From Chrysomallon squamiferum (Eukaryota > Mollusca > Gastropoda > Neomphalida > Peltospiridae), in assembly GCA_012295275.1 (NCBI GenBank), contig CM022673.1:3416105-3467104 (forward strand): DNA of 51,000 nucleotides. Reading direction: 5' to 3'. A program made the translations under genes and the position numbers. Shown here in pieces: positions 28,609 to 44,000 of this stretch. Positions within the stretch are counted from its first letter, which is position 1. Each line of letters opens with the position of its first letter. The notes under the pieces are model-generated. The model was not told the DNA's origin. It saw nothing but the letters and a program-made list of their open reading frames with translations, and made no database searches.

Positions 28609-28930
28609 GTAAGTTTTATATATTTTTTTATTCGATTGTTTTGTGGGTGCTTTTTTGTTGTTTTTTTTTTTTTCTTTCTTTCTTTCTTTCTTTCTTTCAT
28701 CTTCTTTGTTCATTTATATTTGGTTATATTTTATAACGTTTTCGTTAACAAAGGTATTTCTTTTCTTTTTTTTATTATTCATTTTCTCCTATTCTTTTTT
28801 TCTTTTTAATTTATTATAATTATAAGAAAATAAAATACTGATGACGTATTAGAATTAAAGGGAAATAACTCTATTTGATTTAAAATCTGATTATTGATAT
28901 TTTTAATATTTATTTCTGTTCATTGGTTCT

Positions 28931-29007
<77 letters not shown>

Positions 29008-31223
29008 ATCGTAGTGGAGGTGCTTCTTATAATGGATATGATGTGAGCTGTTTAAACTGCAATAATTTAATATGGAATAAATCAGGTGTGTCTCGACACC
29101 GAATCACGGGGTGTTTTAAATACTGTAAGGAAAGCAAATAAATAAATAAATAAATAATAAAAAGACATTTAGTCACAGTTTTTACATAAAAATGTACACA
29201 AATACTAAGTATGTGGCAAAAGACATAAATGCTCCGCTGCGGAAGGTCGCCTGATGGTTGTGATGCGTTTTTACTTACCTTGAAGAGGGGTCTCTTATTC
29301 GCGTTTCTCTTTCGTTTTTATTTTTACATTATTTCAAAAACAATAAACACCATAAGGTAGTACACATATTCAGCTTTATCACATCATTCGTTTTTTGACA
29401 TTTCATGTTTGAAAGACATCGGGGAATCAACAGACAAATTTATCATTTCAAAATGATAGTCGTGTGTCGAAGATAAGCTTACTTGAGTCTTTAATTAATC
29501 CTATACAAAATTCAAATTAGGCATTTTTATCATAATCTGCCAAATTTCATATAAACATTTAGGGTAGCAGATAATTATTTTTGGATTCCAAAACGGGTGG
29601 TGTCCACAGGAAACTACGCGAGCGAATTTTTCGTTTATTTTTCTGAGTGACCGAGTATTTATGTGGCATAAGGCAAGGAATATGTGGCATGATGCGTCTA
29701 AAGCTATCCAGAATTTATGAAAATTACGTAATTAAGGCGTACGGTAAATTTTAGCTAATTAGTGCATTTAATTAATTAATTAAAATTCATGAATATTAGC
29801 AACTCGCTTAAAAATACTAGACAGAATTCATCAATAGCTTCATTTTGATATATAACACATGTATATTGGATTAAAACCATATGAGATATTCAGTGTTTAT
29901 TTTGGAAAATGACAGCAGTGAATCACAGTTTCTCAGTAGATTATGAAGGAAAAATACTAGCCAATTTTATTGCGATAAAAATTCGTTACAATTTTCGTTT
30001 CAGTGCTATCAAAGAGATCTTGATGTCATTTAATATGCATTTTTTTCTTAGCAAAATAACAGTTTTGAACATTTTTGTAACATACCTATAAATATTTTAG
30101 GCAACATTTCCTGCATGAATTTTAAATGGTTAAGAGATTAATCAAGGTTAAAGATATTCAATAAAACGTATCTCTTTTCAACCAAGCAAGCTGTGGAAAT
30201 GGGAGAGGTATCGAAACATGGCTTATCACCAAGCAATATTGTACTCCCTCAAAATGCTACTTAATTCCAAGTCTGCAGTTCGAAAAACAGTGTATTACAG
30301 CCTATATGCTTAAGAGAGACTGAAGAAATGCAGCAAAGAAAAATCATTAGTTTAAGAAAAAAATAATAAAATAAAATAAAATAAAATAAACAGATAGATA
30401 GATACATAGATAAACAAACAAATAAACAAATATATATAAATAAATAAAAGAATAAATAAAATAAAATACTTTTTTTTTTTAAATAATAAAATAATAAATA
30501 ATCAGAGAAATTATTAGGCTATCTTATATGTGTCTACATCGGTCTGCGTCTGATGAAGAACAAAAATGGAAATAATAATCATCATGTTTTTAATTCTTTG
30601 TTTATCAAATAATATAAACTGTTAAGAAAAAAAAATCAAATAAATAAATAAATAAATAAAAATAAAACAAAAATAATGATAATGATGATGATAATAATAA
30701 TAATAATAATAATAATCATAAAAGCAACAAGCAACCAAATTTATGAAAAATAATAAAAAAATTAGAAATAATAAAAATAAAGAAACAAAATTTGAAATTT
30801 CATTAACAAAATGGAGAACAAGAGTTTACAATAACTAGAGCAAAAACATCTCATTAACAGATTATCCTGCACTTATTATGTGCTGATTCATTTTGTGCCT
30901 TCAGTATGAATTTGTAACAACTGTAAAATTTATAAACACGTTTGTTTTTTTTCACCTTCAAAATTTTGAAACATTTCGATGTATCTGGTTCGTGTCACGA
31001 GATTTTACAATAAAAATTTAAGAATGTTCGTATTTCACGGATGTACTAATTATAGCTGTGTCGGATTACTGCTAGCCATAAGCGCACGTGACCAAGCCTT
31101 GACCTCGGCGCCAGCTGATCCGCAGTATGAAGTATGAACTGTTAAAGTACTGTGCTGAACATGCTGATTTAATTTATTTACTTTCTTTATTTTCTTTTTT
31201 CTTCTTCTTCTTCTTCTTCTTCT

Positions 31224-31269
<46 letters not shown>

Positions 31270-31886
31270 GATAATAAGTAGTAGTAGTAGTAGTGTCATC
31301 TAATGACAAGGACGACGTCAATAACAACCACAGTGATTAAAATACGAAATTCGACAACACTAAGGGACAAGTAGGTTTCAGAAAATGGGATGAACAAAAC
31401 GTTAAACACGTCTGAATTCCATGCACATAGTAAGTATATCAGAATAAAGAAAGAAAGAAAGAAATTCTCCACATTGACCCAAACTGGTTTTTTTTTTTTT
31501 TTTTTTTTTTTTCCATGAGCTGTATCAGTTACAGTATTGAACCTCTGCAGGAAATAATCCTTTAAAATCTTGTTCATACTTCTTCATAAATCGTTTCCTT
31601 ATTTCCACAACAAAGCAGTAGTTGTTGATTTTCATTCACAGCTCGCCCTATGCTTAGAGTACAGTTTAAACACTCGACAATAATACAGATGGATGGATTA
31701 TGCTTTGAAGGTGAAACTCTTTATCGACCAATAGGGGTCACAGGGACATACAACCTAAATTACGTACCGTAAAATAATACAAACAGATACGTACACACAG
31801 ACAGACACACACAGCCATCAATAAAAGCTTTCAAGTATTTATTACTATTTATTTCCTCTGTTACGAGAAGTATTTTGACCGCGAGT

Positions 31887-31937
<51 letters not shown>

Positions 31938-33111
31938 CAGGTTAGAATATGCATGTTCATAAAATTAATTAGCAAATTGTGACAATAATTATTTCAAAAA
32001 CAACTGTAACAATACTACATTTAAACGGGTAGCTTTATTTTATATAACATATATTTTGATTAAAGTATTAATTTAAATTTATAATTTTTTATTATTATTA
32101 TTATGATTAATTTTGTTTTTCTTTCTTTTCTCACTTTCTTTGTACTTACTTCAGTTTGTGAATAATCTGAGACAAAAACTCTTTCAGATGTCGGACATAT
32201 GATGTCGGCAACTCCCATCCTTTCACTAAATACGACCAAACATCTGTCTATCAATATCTCCTTTCTTTATCATTTGTATTTACAAATGTTTTCTTTGACC
32301 ACACCTTTTATGTGATGGTTCTTTTCTTATTTCTCGATTAGTTGAAGTTAAACGAGTGTTTGGAGAGTTTAGGAGGTCTTGACTGATATTTGTTTTTCAG
32401 ATTTAAAATGTTAGTATCATTCTCTTTGCACATTATAAGTGGATATGATCTTAAATATAAAAATAAAATAAAGTACAATAGGTAAATAAGTAATTAAGTG
32501 AGTAAATTAATAAATAAATAAATACATTTATAAATATATTAATTAATTAATAATAATAAGAAGAAGAAGAAGAAGAATACTGGGAAGTTTTTTTGGGGGG
32601 TTGGGTTTTTTTTTTTTTTTTTTTTTGCCATTATTGTTTGTTGTTTTTATTACCGTTATCAGTTATCATCTTCTTCTTGTCTAAACATAATTATTATCAT
32701 TATCAAGAAGTAGATAAAAGCAGGCAAAACGTATTTATATATTTTTATTTCAACCTGACAGCCTACCATTTACCTTTCAGTCACATGTCATCTTGTATCC
32801 TTAAGATAAATATTTACTCGATTCCCGAGAAACACGTGGCTGTAATATGTTTCGACATGCCGCCTACACGCACTGAACTGAATTATGAGGCTTTATGCCC
32901 GTAGTTCTTAGCCACCGAGTGCAGAGTTTGTTGTACTTGGCATGTCTGCAACACGAAGACTTTGATCTCTTGAAATGACAGCTCAAACTGAATGAGGAAA
33001 TGTTAAACTTTAAATGTAAAATATATAAAAATAGAAGAAAAAAAACCAAACGTAAAAAAGTAAAATTATGAAAAACTGAAATACGTAAGTAGTGCTTGAA
33101 GAATTTAACAT

Positions 33112-33178
<67 letters not shown>

Positions 33179-33966
33179 CTGAGACCCTTTTACTATTATG
33201 TCTATTTTTGCCCGTTCGAAAGTTCCATATTTACTGGACTATTTATCCTGATTTTATTTTATGTTTTTTAATTTAGGAATACTTTATATGAGACTACTCA
33301 TATTCACATCCATTCTACAGGATGCTGATAATGCATATATTCACATTTTAAAATAATGTTTCCTTAAATGAAAGAAAATTCAAAGGAAATTCACTGCATT
33401 AAGAAATAGGTATTTGCAAGTCGAAATAATAGGTAACGAGATGTGGAAGTCTGTAAATATTCTTTGTCATTCTTTGAACACCTTATATTGGACCTTTCCC
33501 ATTATTTTCTTTATGAAAACCATACTAAGCATATGACATTTGACAAATCTATTTGTTTTCCGCGACAAAACATTCACAAAGACGTTAATTCATGGGTTCT
33601 TTACTGAACGTTTTTGATTATTTCCCTTTATCAAATCGACCTCCCATGCGCAGTAATAATTTGCCCGCGTGCGACTACAAGCTCAGTCGTCTGCTTTAAA
33701 CGAAGTCATAAATTTTACTGTAATCTTTGAAGTGTGTATTGTGAAATGGGGTGGATAGGTCAGACGTGGTGAAGGTTCGATAAGGTGCGACAATTCACAG
33801 TATCTGGATATACAAAGAAAATAATAATAAATAAAGAAATCAAAATTAAAAGAACGAACATTATGTTTGACCGTACTTTATAACATCAACGAACGTAAGA
33901 TTCAACATGTTGCATTAAGAGGCGAGTCCTACAATTACTGAACTAAATCAGTTTCCTAAGCTGAAT

Positions 33967-34002
<36 letters not shown>

Positions 34003-34004
34003 TT

Positions 34005-34044
<40 letters not shown>

Positions 34045-34998
34045 TTTATAATAATAACAATAATAATAATAAATAGTAACTATCAGATTATCATCTTATC
34101 TACACTGCTGTAAATTGTAATTATATAATTATGCAATTTCAGCTTGCGGTAAAGAAATCTTGATTTATTTTTTATAATTAACAAACATGAATACTGATTT
34201 ATTCAGAAGAATGTAGATTGTGTTGTACTGCGTAAATATTTAACAATTTATGTTTTGTTATTAACATTTGTATTTAGTCAAATTTATTATTTTTTGTAAA
34301 CTTTATTTTTCTGTTTTTCTTCTGCTATTGGAATTACTAACAGGTGCTGAACACGTGGTTTAGAGAAAATAACAACTATATTGTTGTTTTCTGATCGCGT
34401 AAATGTTTGAAATCAAGGACTACAAGATGTAGTAAATGTTTTGCATGTGTTTAATTTGTGTGAACCTTCAGTTCTTTATCAGTGGTGGTCTGGTGAACTT
34501 TACTGGAAGAAAACACCAGAGGCATGGTATTAATAAATATGCATAATTACATCAAAGTATGATATTTGTAAATCATATCTATATTCTATCTTTTAGGTTA
34601 AATATTTTGAATTTGGTTCAAATTTGGATTTATAATGGTTGTATAAAAGATAAAGAGAAAGAAAAAAAAAAAGGAAAACAAAAAGATATGTTGCAGTCTT
34701 TCATGTACAAATATAACAACATTATTCAGTTTTATATATATTAGATATGTTGCAGGCTTTCATGTACAAATATTGTCTAGAAGGTTGCTTTAAAAAGAAA
34801 TTATGATCATCAATTAGTTAATAATCATTTTGGGCTTAAAATGTATGGATCATGCCAATCTGGAAGCAGTCTAATTTGCATCCCTTTTTGAACAGTATTG
34901 TCATTTGTGTCTTGGTTTTTTTATAATCATATGTTTAAATTATCTAACATTTTTAAAACAATAACTCCTAACAATGTAAGTTTAAGTTTGTATTATAA

Positions 34999-35086
<88 letters not shown>

Positions 35087-38000
35087 ATACATATGCATAT
35101 ATACATACATAATCATACATACAATCATACACACACACAAACATACTTACGTACATCTACATATATGTTGTCTTGCAGAAGAATTAATGCCGTATGTTTG
35201 AGTCTTGTCAACAGCATCTGATGTTTGTGAGGTCATGATTGGACTTCATCCTTATGTGCCATGGCATTCCTGAATATTGTCTATGTGCAGAGTCTAAACA
35301 GTCATATTTAAGACAACAGAATGTTCATTCCTCAACAAACACACATGGACACACACACTAATATATAAACATGCATTTGCAGTACCAGATTTTTGGGTCA
35401 GGTAGTTTAATTTAATGTATGCAATATTATTTTTTTGTTTCAGTTTCTAGTCCCTGTTATCAGCTCAGGAGTAATTGAAACTACTTTTGTGAATTTTACA
35501 AACAATGAAGGGAAAAGATTTGATGGATCTTGTTGTGACAGATCAGGATGGGGTTGGTTTCCTGAAAAAGACTGTCACAAAGGCAATCCTTGTGACCATA
35601 AATTCATTATCTGCATGGGAAAGAGTCCACAGTAAGTTGTAAATTAAATAAAATATACAAGAACCAAAACCCACTACTCATTATAATTTCTTATGGTGAA
35701 ACTTCCATAATTTAATTTTCACATGGTCAGTTTTTTAACTTCCTGACAGAGATATGCCTTTAGATAAATTAGCACATAAGTAAGTAAATGAAATAAACAA
35801 TAACTGTGAATTTCAAAACTTAACATCTATGAGTGGATGTATATTTAGGAAACTGATGTCCAGTTAGAGCTACTGGACAAAATAGGACGATTAAAAAATT
35901 AGGTTTCTTTGAGTCAAGTGAACTCAATTAACTGTTTGAAAATAAACAAATACCTCAGATTACTTTTAGGGAAAATAATATCACTAAGCAATGCCTTAGG
36001 ATGGCTTAATTGGACTTCTTACTGGACACTCATCACTGGCATTAATATTCATTTTGTATAATATGTAGAACTTTTGAATTATTTAATATCTTTAATGAAC
36101 AAATTAATATTAATGATGTAGCACATTTCACTAATATTTTTAATATGAAGTATTTTTTACTGATATTTTTAACACGAAGTTCAAAATATTTTGATTCAGA
36201 TCAAGAGATGTGAATGATTGTAAATATAGCATTTTTTACTGATATTTTTATAACAAAGTTGATTCATATCAAGTGAAATGAGTGATAGTGAATGTGACAT
36301 TTTTTACTGATATTCTTAACATGAAGTTAAAAATATTCTTTTTATTCAGATCAAGTGACATGAGTGACTGTGAATATGGAAAAGAAGAAACTGGATCTGT
36401 AGGAGGTAACGTAATCAGCTTCAATGGAAACCTTGGAGATGTGCCGAATCCTCTCAAGTTTAAATTTGATCATTGGCCTGTGAGTAACAAATTAATTCAG
36501 AAAAATTACATTAAGCATGACTGTATGGAACACATGTATATGGAATACATGAATGTACATATATATGTCTGTTCTTGTGTGTGTGTTTGTGTTTGTGTGT
36601 GTGTTGTGTGTAATTTTGTATGTTTGTGTGTTAAGAAATATATTTGTCAGTATATATTATAATGTTTGTTTAAGTTGTTCACCTTAGTGTTACCATTCCT
36701 ATTTCAGTTTGTTTGAAAGTTTAGCTAATAGCACAAACATATCTAAATCTATCTTTATGTTTTCTTTGTTACAGTAATGAAATAATTTTGAGCTTATCAT
36801 GATTTCAGGGTGTTGTGAAATTAAAAATCGATGTGTTGGATGATGACGACAACAACAAATATGACTTTGTAGATCATTATGAATACCAATATGGACCAAA
36901 GTTTCTTGGAAGAGAAATAGATGTTCCAGTCAGCAATTTGGTTTTGTCAGGATCTCGAACTGAGTGAGTGTTAAGATAACGAACGTTTAATCAATAAGCC
37001 AAATGTTGGAGAGCAGGGCATCTGGTATTATTTTAGTTTTTGGATGCTTCTTTCATTTTTAAATATTTAAAATAGTTTCATCATAATGGAAACCCTTGTC
37101 CTTCTGAAATACTGGATCCAGGGCTGTAACTAAAAAAAAAAAAAAAAAAAAAAACCCAGCAACAATAATGATATATGTTAATCATTAAACCACATTTCTA
37201 TTTTTTGGTTATATTATTTATTAGTTAAATTTCAATTAAGAAAGATAAAATCATGATACACAGTATTTTATATAGTTCATTGATTAAAAACTTGCTTCTT
37301 TTATTTAAGTTTTAAATTATAGGATATGTTTCAATAAATCTATAAAAACCAGAACATTGTCATATATATCATAAACTGTTTCATCACAGGAAAGTAAACT
37401 GTCATATAGTTTAAAATGAACTTACGTTATCATTATTTTTCAGATTTAATCTAAAACTGAAGGTGTTTTGTGACACTAACTATTACGGTGAGAACTGTTC
37501 CACATTTTGTAAAGATGCTGATGATGACACTGGCCATTATATTTGTGATAAGACTAATGGTGCGAAGATATGTCGACCAGGTTTGCAGTTATTATTATTA
37601 TTATTATTATTATTATTTTTTAATTACTGCTGTTGTTATTGTTTGTTTCATCACAATTATTATTATTAGTAATGGTAGAAGTATTATTATTATTTATTTT
37701 TATTTATTTTTATTTTTTTATTTTTTTAAAGGCTGGAAAGGTGACACATGTCTGATAAACATTGATGATTGTGGAGGTCATAGGTGTTATGAAGGTGCAA
37801 CTTGTGTGGATCAAATTAACTATTACACATGCCAATGTCCACCTGGCAGAACAGGTTGGTCATCTATGTATTTATAATATTAAATTTTATCAAAAACTTT
37901 TCTCCAATATATCCAAATAATTTTAAAATAATATTAAAAAATACTACCACCATCCCTGACAACAAGTCAAATATTTTAAAGTTTTAAAAAATATGCTCTG

Positions 38001-41000
38001 TTGTTATTAGACTCTGTTAATAAAAAATAAAATAAAATAAAATAAGTAAATAACTAAATAAATAATAAAAAAATAAAATAAAAAAAATCGCTACTGAGAA
38101 GATTTGAAATTTTAATTAGAAAGATGGTGTATCTTTTTCTTGCTAAATCAAAGTCATATATTACAGAATATTTAAATAAATTAATTTTCTGCTACAAACT
38201 GGCTGTTTCATAATATCAGGTGTAAAATGAATGCATAGGCCCACAGTCCAGTTTTATTTAATTTACTAAATGTATTTGATTCAGTTCAAAGGGTGTACTT
38301 GTTGTCAGGAAAAAATGATCCCAGGTTTGTTTACTTTATGGATGTCCTCTTTATTACAGGTATACATTGTGAAGGAGAAATAAATGAATGTGCTAGTAAC
38401 CCATGTCAGAATAATGGTATTTGTCGTGATGCAACATTTGGATTTGTCTGTGATTGTCCTCCAGGCTTCACAGGCCTGCAGTGCCAAGTGGAAGATATTA
38501 AATGCCGAAGCAACCCTTGTAAAAATGGAGTACGTTCTTTCATCTACATCTACAATATGTACTTCAAGAATCTATTTTTATTTTTTAATTTACTTTTATG
38601 TTTAGAATAACAGAAGTTGACATCTTTGGAAATGTTTCATAACTAATAATTTTAGAAGAATATGGTCAAATGTTGCTTTAGCATATTAAAGAAAGACTTG
38701 TATTTATTAATTTTCTTTTGCAGTAATAGTTTTTAAGAGCTAATTTTTTTGATTGTTTTTCATTTATAACTAGAAAGATCATAGTTTTTAAATGGACTGG
38801 TTTAGAATTAGCTTTTATCAGCTGAATAATTTTAAACACTAATGTTTCCTTAGACAGTTTTGTTTTAATTTGTTTATGTTTTCATCATTATCACCATTAT
38901 AATAATTATTAAGAGACTATCATCATTATCATCATCATCGTCATTATTATTATTGCAGGGTAGTTGCTATAAGAAACAAAATGATGAAACTTGTATATGT
39001 AAGCCAGGTTGGACAGGTAGTTTATGTGAAGATGAGATAAATGAATGTGAAAGTGCCCCTTGCATCAATGCTGTTAAATGTATTGACAAATTTAATGATT
39101 TTATCTGTCAATGTAGCCCTGGATTCACAGGTTAGTCTTATATAAACTTTGTGTAATTTATATATAATCAGCTTTTATAATGAAATAAAAAAAATCAGAT
39201 AAAATAATAACCTTTTTTAAAAATGAAAAAGATTAATTATGTTATATTTTATTTATTTTTTATTATCTCTTCAAATGTAACATCAATTTTGAAACAAAAA
39301 ATTAGAACAGCCATTTGTTGTAATAATATGTTATTGTTTGCAGTGTTACTGTATTAGTGTTATCATTCCTTATGGTTTCATTCTATAAGTTTCAGATCCT
39401 TAGATAGGTACAGAAAATTGTGATCTTCATATTTCTGATTATACAAAATAATAATAAAGTTATCTAAAAGTTCTAAACCTGGTTCTGTTTGATTGAAAAA
39501 TGACAACGTTCATAGAATGACAATGTCCAGTTTGTAAAATAAAGAAAATTACCATTGAAACACTGTATTTACATGTTCCTTTTTGTCCTAGACCAACCTC
39601 TGTATGCCACTTATATAAGATTTAAATTCCAGGAAAGCGATGTAAAGTTAATATCAATGAATGCGAAAGTAATCCCTGTTTGAACGATGGTTTTTGTGAG
39701 GATCGCGCAAACTCATACGTGTGCCACTGCAAAGCAGGTGTGACTGGCAAACACTGTGAAAACAATTTTGATGACTGTGCCAAGCATCCATGCCTGAATG
39801 GAGGCACATGTCAAGATGGATACAATAATTTTAGTTGTGTCTGTGCCCCAGGATACTCAGGTGCTCATAAATGCAGCATTAATTCCTACAAATAGCACAG
39901 CATTATTACTAACACCTTTTGATTTCTTGCAGTGCATTGATCACAAGATAGGAATGTGAAGGACTAACATCATTGCACCAAATTATTTTCTCACTGATCT
40001 GTCAACTGCCTAAATTACTAACCTAATAAGTAGAATTGTTTATTATGGAAAAAAAACAACAACCAACCAACCAACAATCCTTTATCAGTATCCAATCCAT
40101 ACAGATTTCATACAATTGTTTTATAGTTATCTGATATGTAGGGAATCTTTTTATTTACTCTTTAATTTGCACTTACACTTTACTTATGTTAAAACTGTAA
40201 CTTTAACAGGCTATATAGGCAGAGCATTATGCATAGATAGAATGGTTAATCATTAAGAATGTCAAAAGTTTATTATTTTTAAAATGATTAAATTGTTTAA
40301 TAATGTTGTAACCATCTCACAGTCTTTGTAACAGTTGTTATTTTTTTCTTTCCATTATTATTATTTTATTATTTTAAAGAAATCATTGTGATTTGTTTCA
40401 TTTCCAAAAAGAAGATTTTACAATACAGGAATTAACTTAGAGGGATGTATTTTTCATTGATTGTATTGTACATTAAACCTTTTTTCATGATCTTTACAGA
40501 TTATAATATGTGTGCATGCTGACTTGATTATATTAACTGAAAAAATAAAGAATATCTGTCTTTTGCAGACTATAAATATTAATTACTGACCTGCACAAAA
40601 CTGTTTAATAACACCTTAGCTCTCTGTTTGATAAGATCACAGATAATAAAAATAATCAGATTTCTTTTACAATAATCATATTTCTCAAAGCTTATGAATT
40701 ATACAAATGAAATGTAACACTATAAATATTATAATGCTAATTTTTCCAGTTTGTTTTTCCATAAAGCATTTTCTGTTGTTTGTAAAAAAATATTGTTAAA
40801 TGTTTTTTTGGCATGGTTTAACAAAATAACTGATACAGTATTCTTCAATACATATATAAATTTGTATATTTAATTAAAACTAAAAGAGTCCTATTTGTTC
40901 TAGTGTTATGTTATTAATGAATTTCATTTACAATATTTAATTACATCTTGGATCTCTTTTCTAATTCATTTATTTTATTATCACAGGTCCAACATGCTCT

Positions 41001-44000
41001 GAAAGAGTCAGTCTGTGTGACAGTAATACATGTTACAATGGAGGGACATGTCTGGAGAATGGTAAAGCTTTCACTTGTTTGTGTCCTTTCGGATTTAAAG
41101 GCAGCCGTTGTGAACTGTCATCAGCACAGACACGGACAACTAAACACAAGACTATGTTAGGTAAGAGCACTGTTTCAGTTTACCATATCCTTAACAATTC
41201 ACGAAAAATTACTATGTCTTTTGCACCTACAGACAGTGTAAGCCAGGTTACTGAAGTAGTATCAGATTTAACAACTGATAAGATTCCAGCAGACAGGAGC
41301 AATGTAATTTCAAATGATGAACCTTTTGTTTTAGAAGAGACATCAAATTCATTTGTAAGTAACAATCACCTGTTAAATAAAACAAGAGAAATGGATTCCA
41401 CTACCAAAATAACATCAAACATGATCAAGAGTAAACCACTTCACACACAAACAACAACAGATGGACATAGTAATGAACAGTTATCTACACAAAAAATAGA
41501 AACTAGAACAAATGAATTTCCCACAGATTTAAAAACAATATTTCAACCAACAACAAAACAAAGCTTAATTGAAACAACCCCATATTCACAAAGTATGAGT
41601 GAATCAAAGCCAACCCCAAATACTGGGACTTACTTTTCTCACACCACCTCAGATAATATTACCCCTCTTCAAAGTAAAAATGCTGAAGAATTACTTTCAA
41701 CACAAACATTCCAAACACAGAATGCACTTCCAACATTCCAATACTTTCTATCTCAAGTCACAACATTCCCAACTACTCAAATTAAAAAAACAACACCAAG
41801 ACAAGCTGAAAATGGCAGTAAACATGAATTTCAGATTCAGAATAGGATAGAAATGACAGAAAATAGCCAGATTAAAACAACAAAAATGTCTCCAGAAAAT
41901 AAAGACATCAAAAACTCTTTCAGCTGTATCATTACCCTATGAAGAAATAACAAGGAAACGAACAGAATTACTAAAATACACTACAGAAAAGACATTAGAA
42001 CACCCTACATACAAAAATCGCATTCAAGGTAAAATAACAAAAATCACACTCATACCACCAACATCTGAAAAGCCCACAGTTACTACACAATTCCATATAA
42101 AACAAGAAACAACAATACCTAGTTTCCTATCAGATCAAACAACTCACAAAATTTTAGAAATATCAACACTGGAAAGTAAATTAGCGTCTGCTATAAAAAG
42201 GAAATTTGAAGAATCATCTGCTAGCACATCAGAAACATTTTCTGACATGACTCATGCAATTACAACATCAAGAATGCAATCAAAATTTCAAACCACATCA
42301 GATATAACTAAAAAGGAATTTGAAAAATCATCTGCAATGACAACCGAAATTTTCCATGAAACAAGAAAAACAAGTCTAATGTCAACATCTGAAGAAGAGA
42401 TTGAAAAATATTCTGGAAAAACAACAGACACATTCACTGATACAAGTGAAATGACTACAAGTGGCGAAACAACAGTGACAATTTCTGAATCACTAACAGA
42501 CACTACAGAAACGGCACCAGATGAGCTTACCTCTGGAGATCACACAGAAGGGGAATCTGTCACAGAGATATCTGAATCTCCTTCTCCGGAACCAACTTAC
42601 AAGAGTTTTGAAACTTCAACTGTGGAAATTAAATTGCCATCTGTATCAGATATGGCAACAAGAGAATTTGAAGAATCATCTGCCACCACATCTGAAACCT
42701 TCTCTGGCATGACTGATACAATTTCTACATCAATAATGGAATCACAATTTCCAACCACCTCTGACATAGCTACAAAGGAATTTGAAGAATCATCTGGAAT
42801 TACAACCGAAATTTTCCCTGAAACAGCCAAAACAAGTACAATGTCAACATCTGAAGAAGAGATTGAAAAATATTCTGGAAAAACAACAGACACATTCACT
42901 GATACAAGTGAAATGACTACAAGTGGCGAAACAACAGTGACAATTTCTGAATCAGTAACAGACACTACAGAAAGGGCACCAGATGAATTTACCTCTGGAG
43001 ATCACACAGAAGGGGAAACTGTCACGGAGATATCTGAATCTCTTTCTTCGGAACCAACTGACAAGAGTTTTGAAACTTCAACTGTATCGGATATGGCAAC
43101 AACGGGAATTGAAGAATCTTCTTCTACCACAATTGAAACATTCTCTGGCTCGAGTCATACAGTTATGACATCAAGAATGCAATCTACATTTCCAACCATA
43201 TCAGATATACCTACAGAGGAATTTGAAGAAACATCTGGAATGACAACTGAAATTTTCGCTGAAACAGCCAAATCAACTATAATGTCAACACTTGAGAAAG
43301 AGATTGAAGAATATTCTGGCAAAACAACAGATACATTCACTGATACTAGTGAAATGACTACGAGTGGTGAAACAACAGTGACAATTTCTGAATCACTAAC
43401 AGACACTACAGAAACGGCACCAGATGAGCTTACCTCTGGAGATCACACAGAAGGGGAATCTGTCACAGAGATATCTGAATCTCCTTCTCCGGAACCAACT
43501 TACAAGAGTTTTGAAACTTCAACTGTGGAAATTAAATTGCCATCTGTATCGGATATGGCAACAAGAGAATTTGAAGAATCATCTGCCACCACATCTGAAA
43601 CCTTCTCTGGCATGACTGATACAATTTCTACATCAATAATGGAATCACAATTTCCAACCACCTCTGACATAGCTACAAAGGAATTTGAAGAATCATCTGG
43701 AATTACAACCGAAATTTTCCCTGAAACAGCCAAAACAAGTACAATGTCAACATCTGAAGAAGAGATTGAAAAATATTCTGGAAAAACAACAGACACATTC
43801 ACTGATACAAGTGAAATGATTAAAAGTGGCGAAACAACAGTGACAATTTCTGAATCAGTAACAGACACTACAGAAAGGGCACCAGATGAATTTTCCTCTG
43901 GAGATCACACAGAAGGGGAAACTGTCACAGAGATATCTGAATCTCTTTCTTCGAACCAACTGACAAGAGTTTTGAAACTTCAACTGTATCGGATATGGCA

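Larger units (their letters stand above)
28609..35443. other. C2 intron 1 (6.8 kb)
   Basis: No exon is recognised. It holds (GA)n at 28933-29005, AAAT-rich runs near 30360-30720, (AAT)n near 31225-31269, a pure A run at 31889-31936, (GA)n at 33119-33176, (AAT)n at 33970-34072 and a CA-TA tract at 34998-35078. The part from about 31010 on is missing from C1. Confidence 0.65.

Noticed and set aside
29090-29320. Possible tRNA-derived sequence near 29090-29320 and near 31060-31140
   Set aside because: Locally GC-richer, but I could not fold a cloverleaf or find clear A and B boxes in the right spacing.
31889-31936. Retroposed gene or SINE next to the A47 tract
   Set aside because: No body, promoter boxes or target-site duplication recognised on either side. 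Left as a homopolymer only.
41079-41942. Independent gene starting at the ATG-like position 41079
   Set aside because: This frame continues from the acceptor at 40987 through EGF7; the nominal start lies inside the EGF domain.
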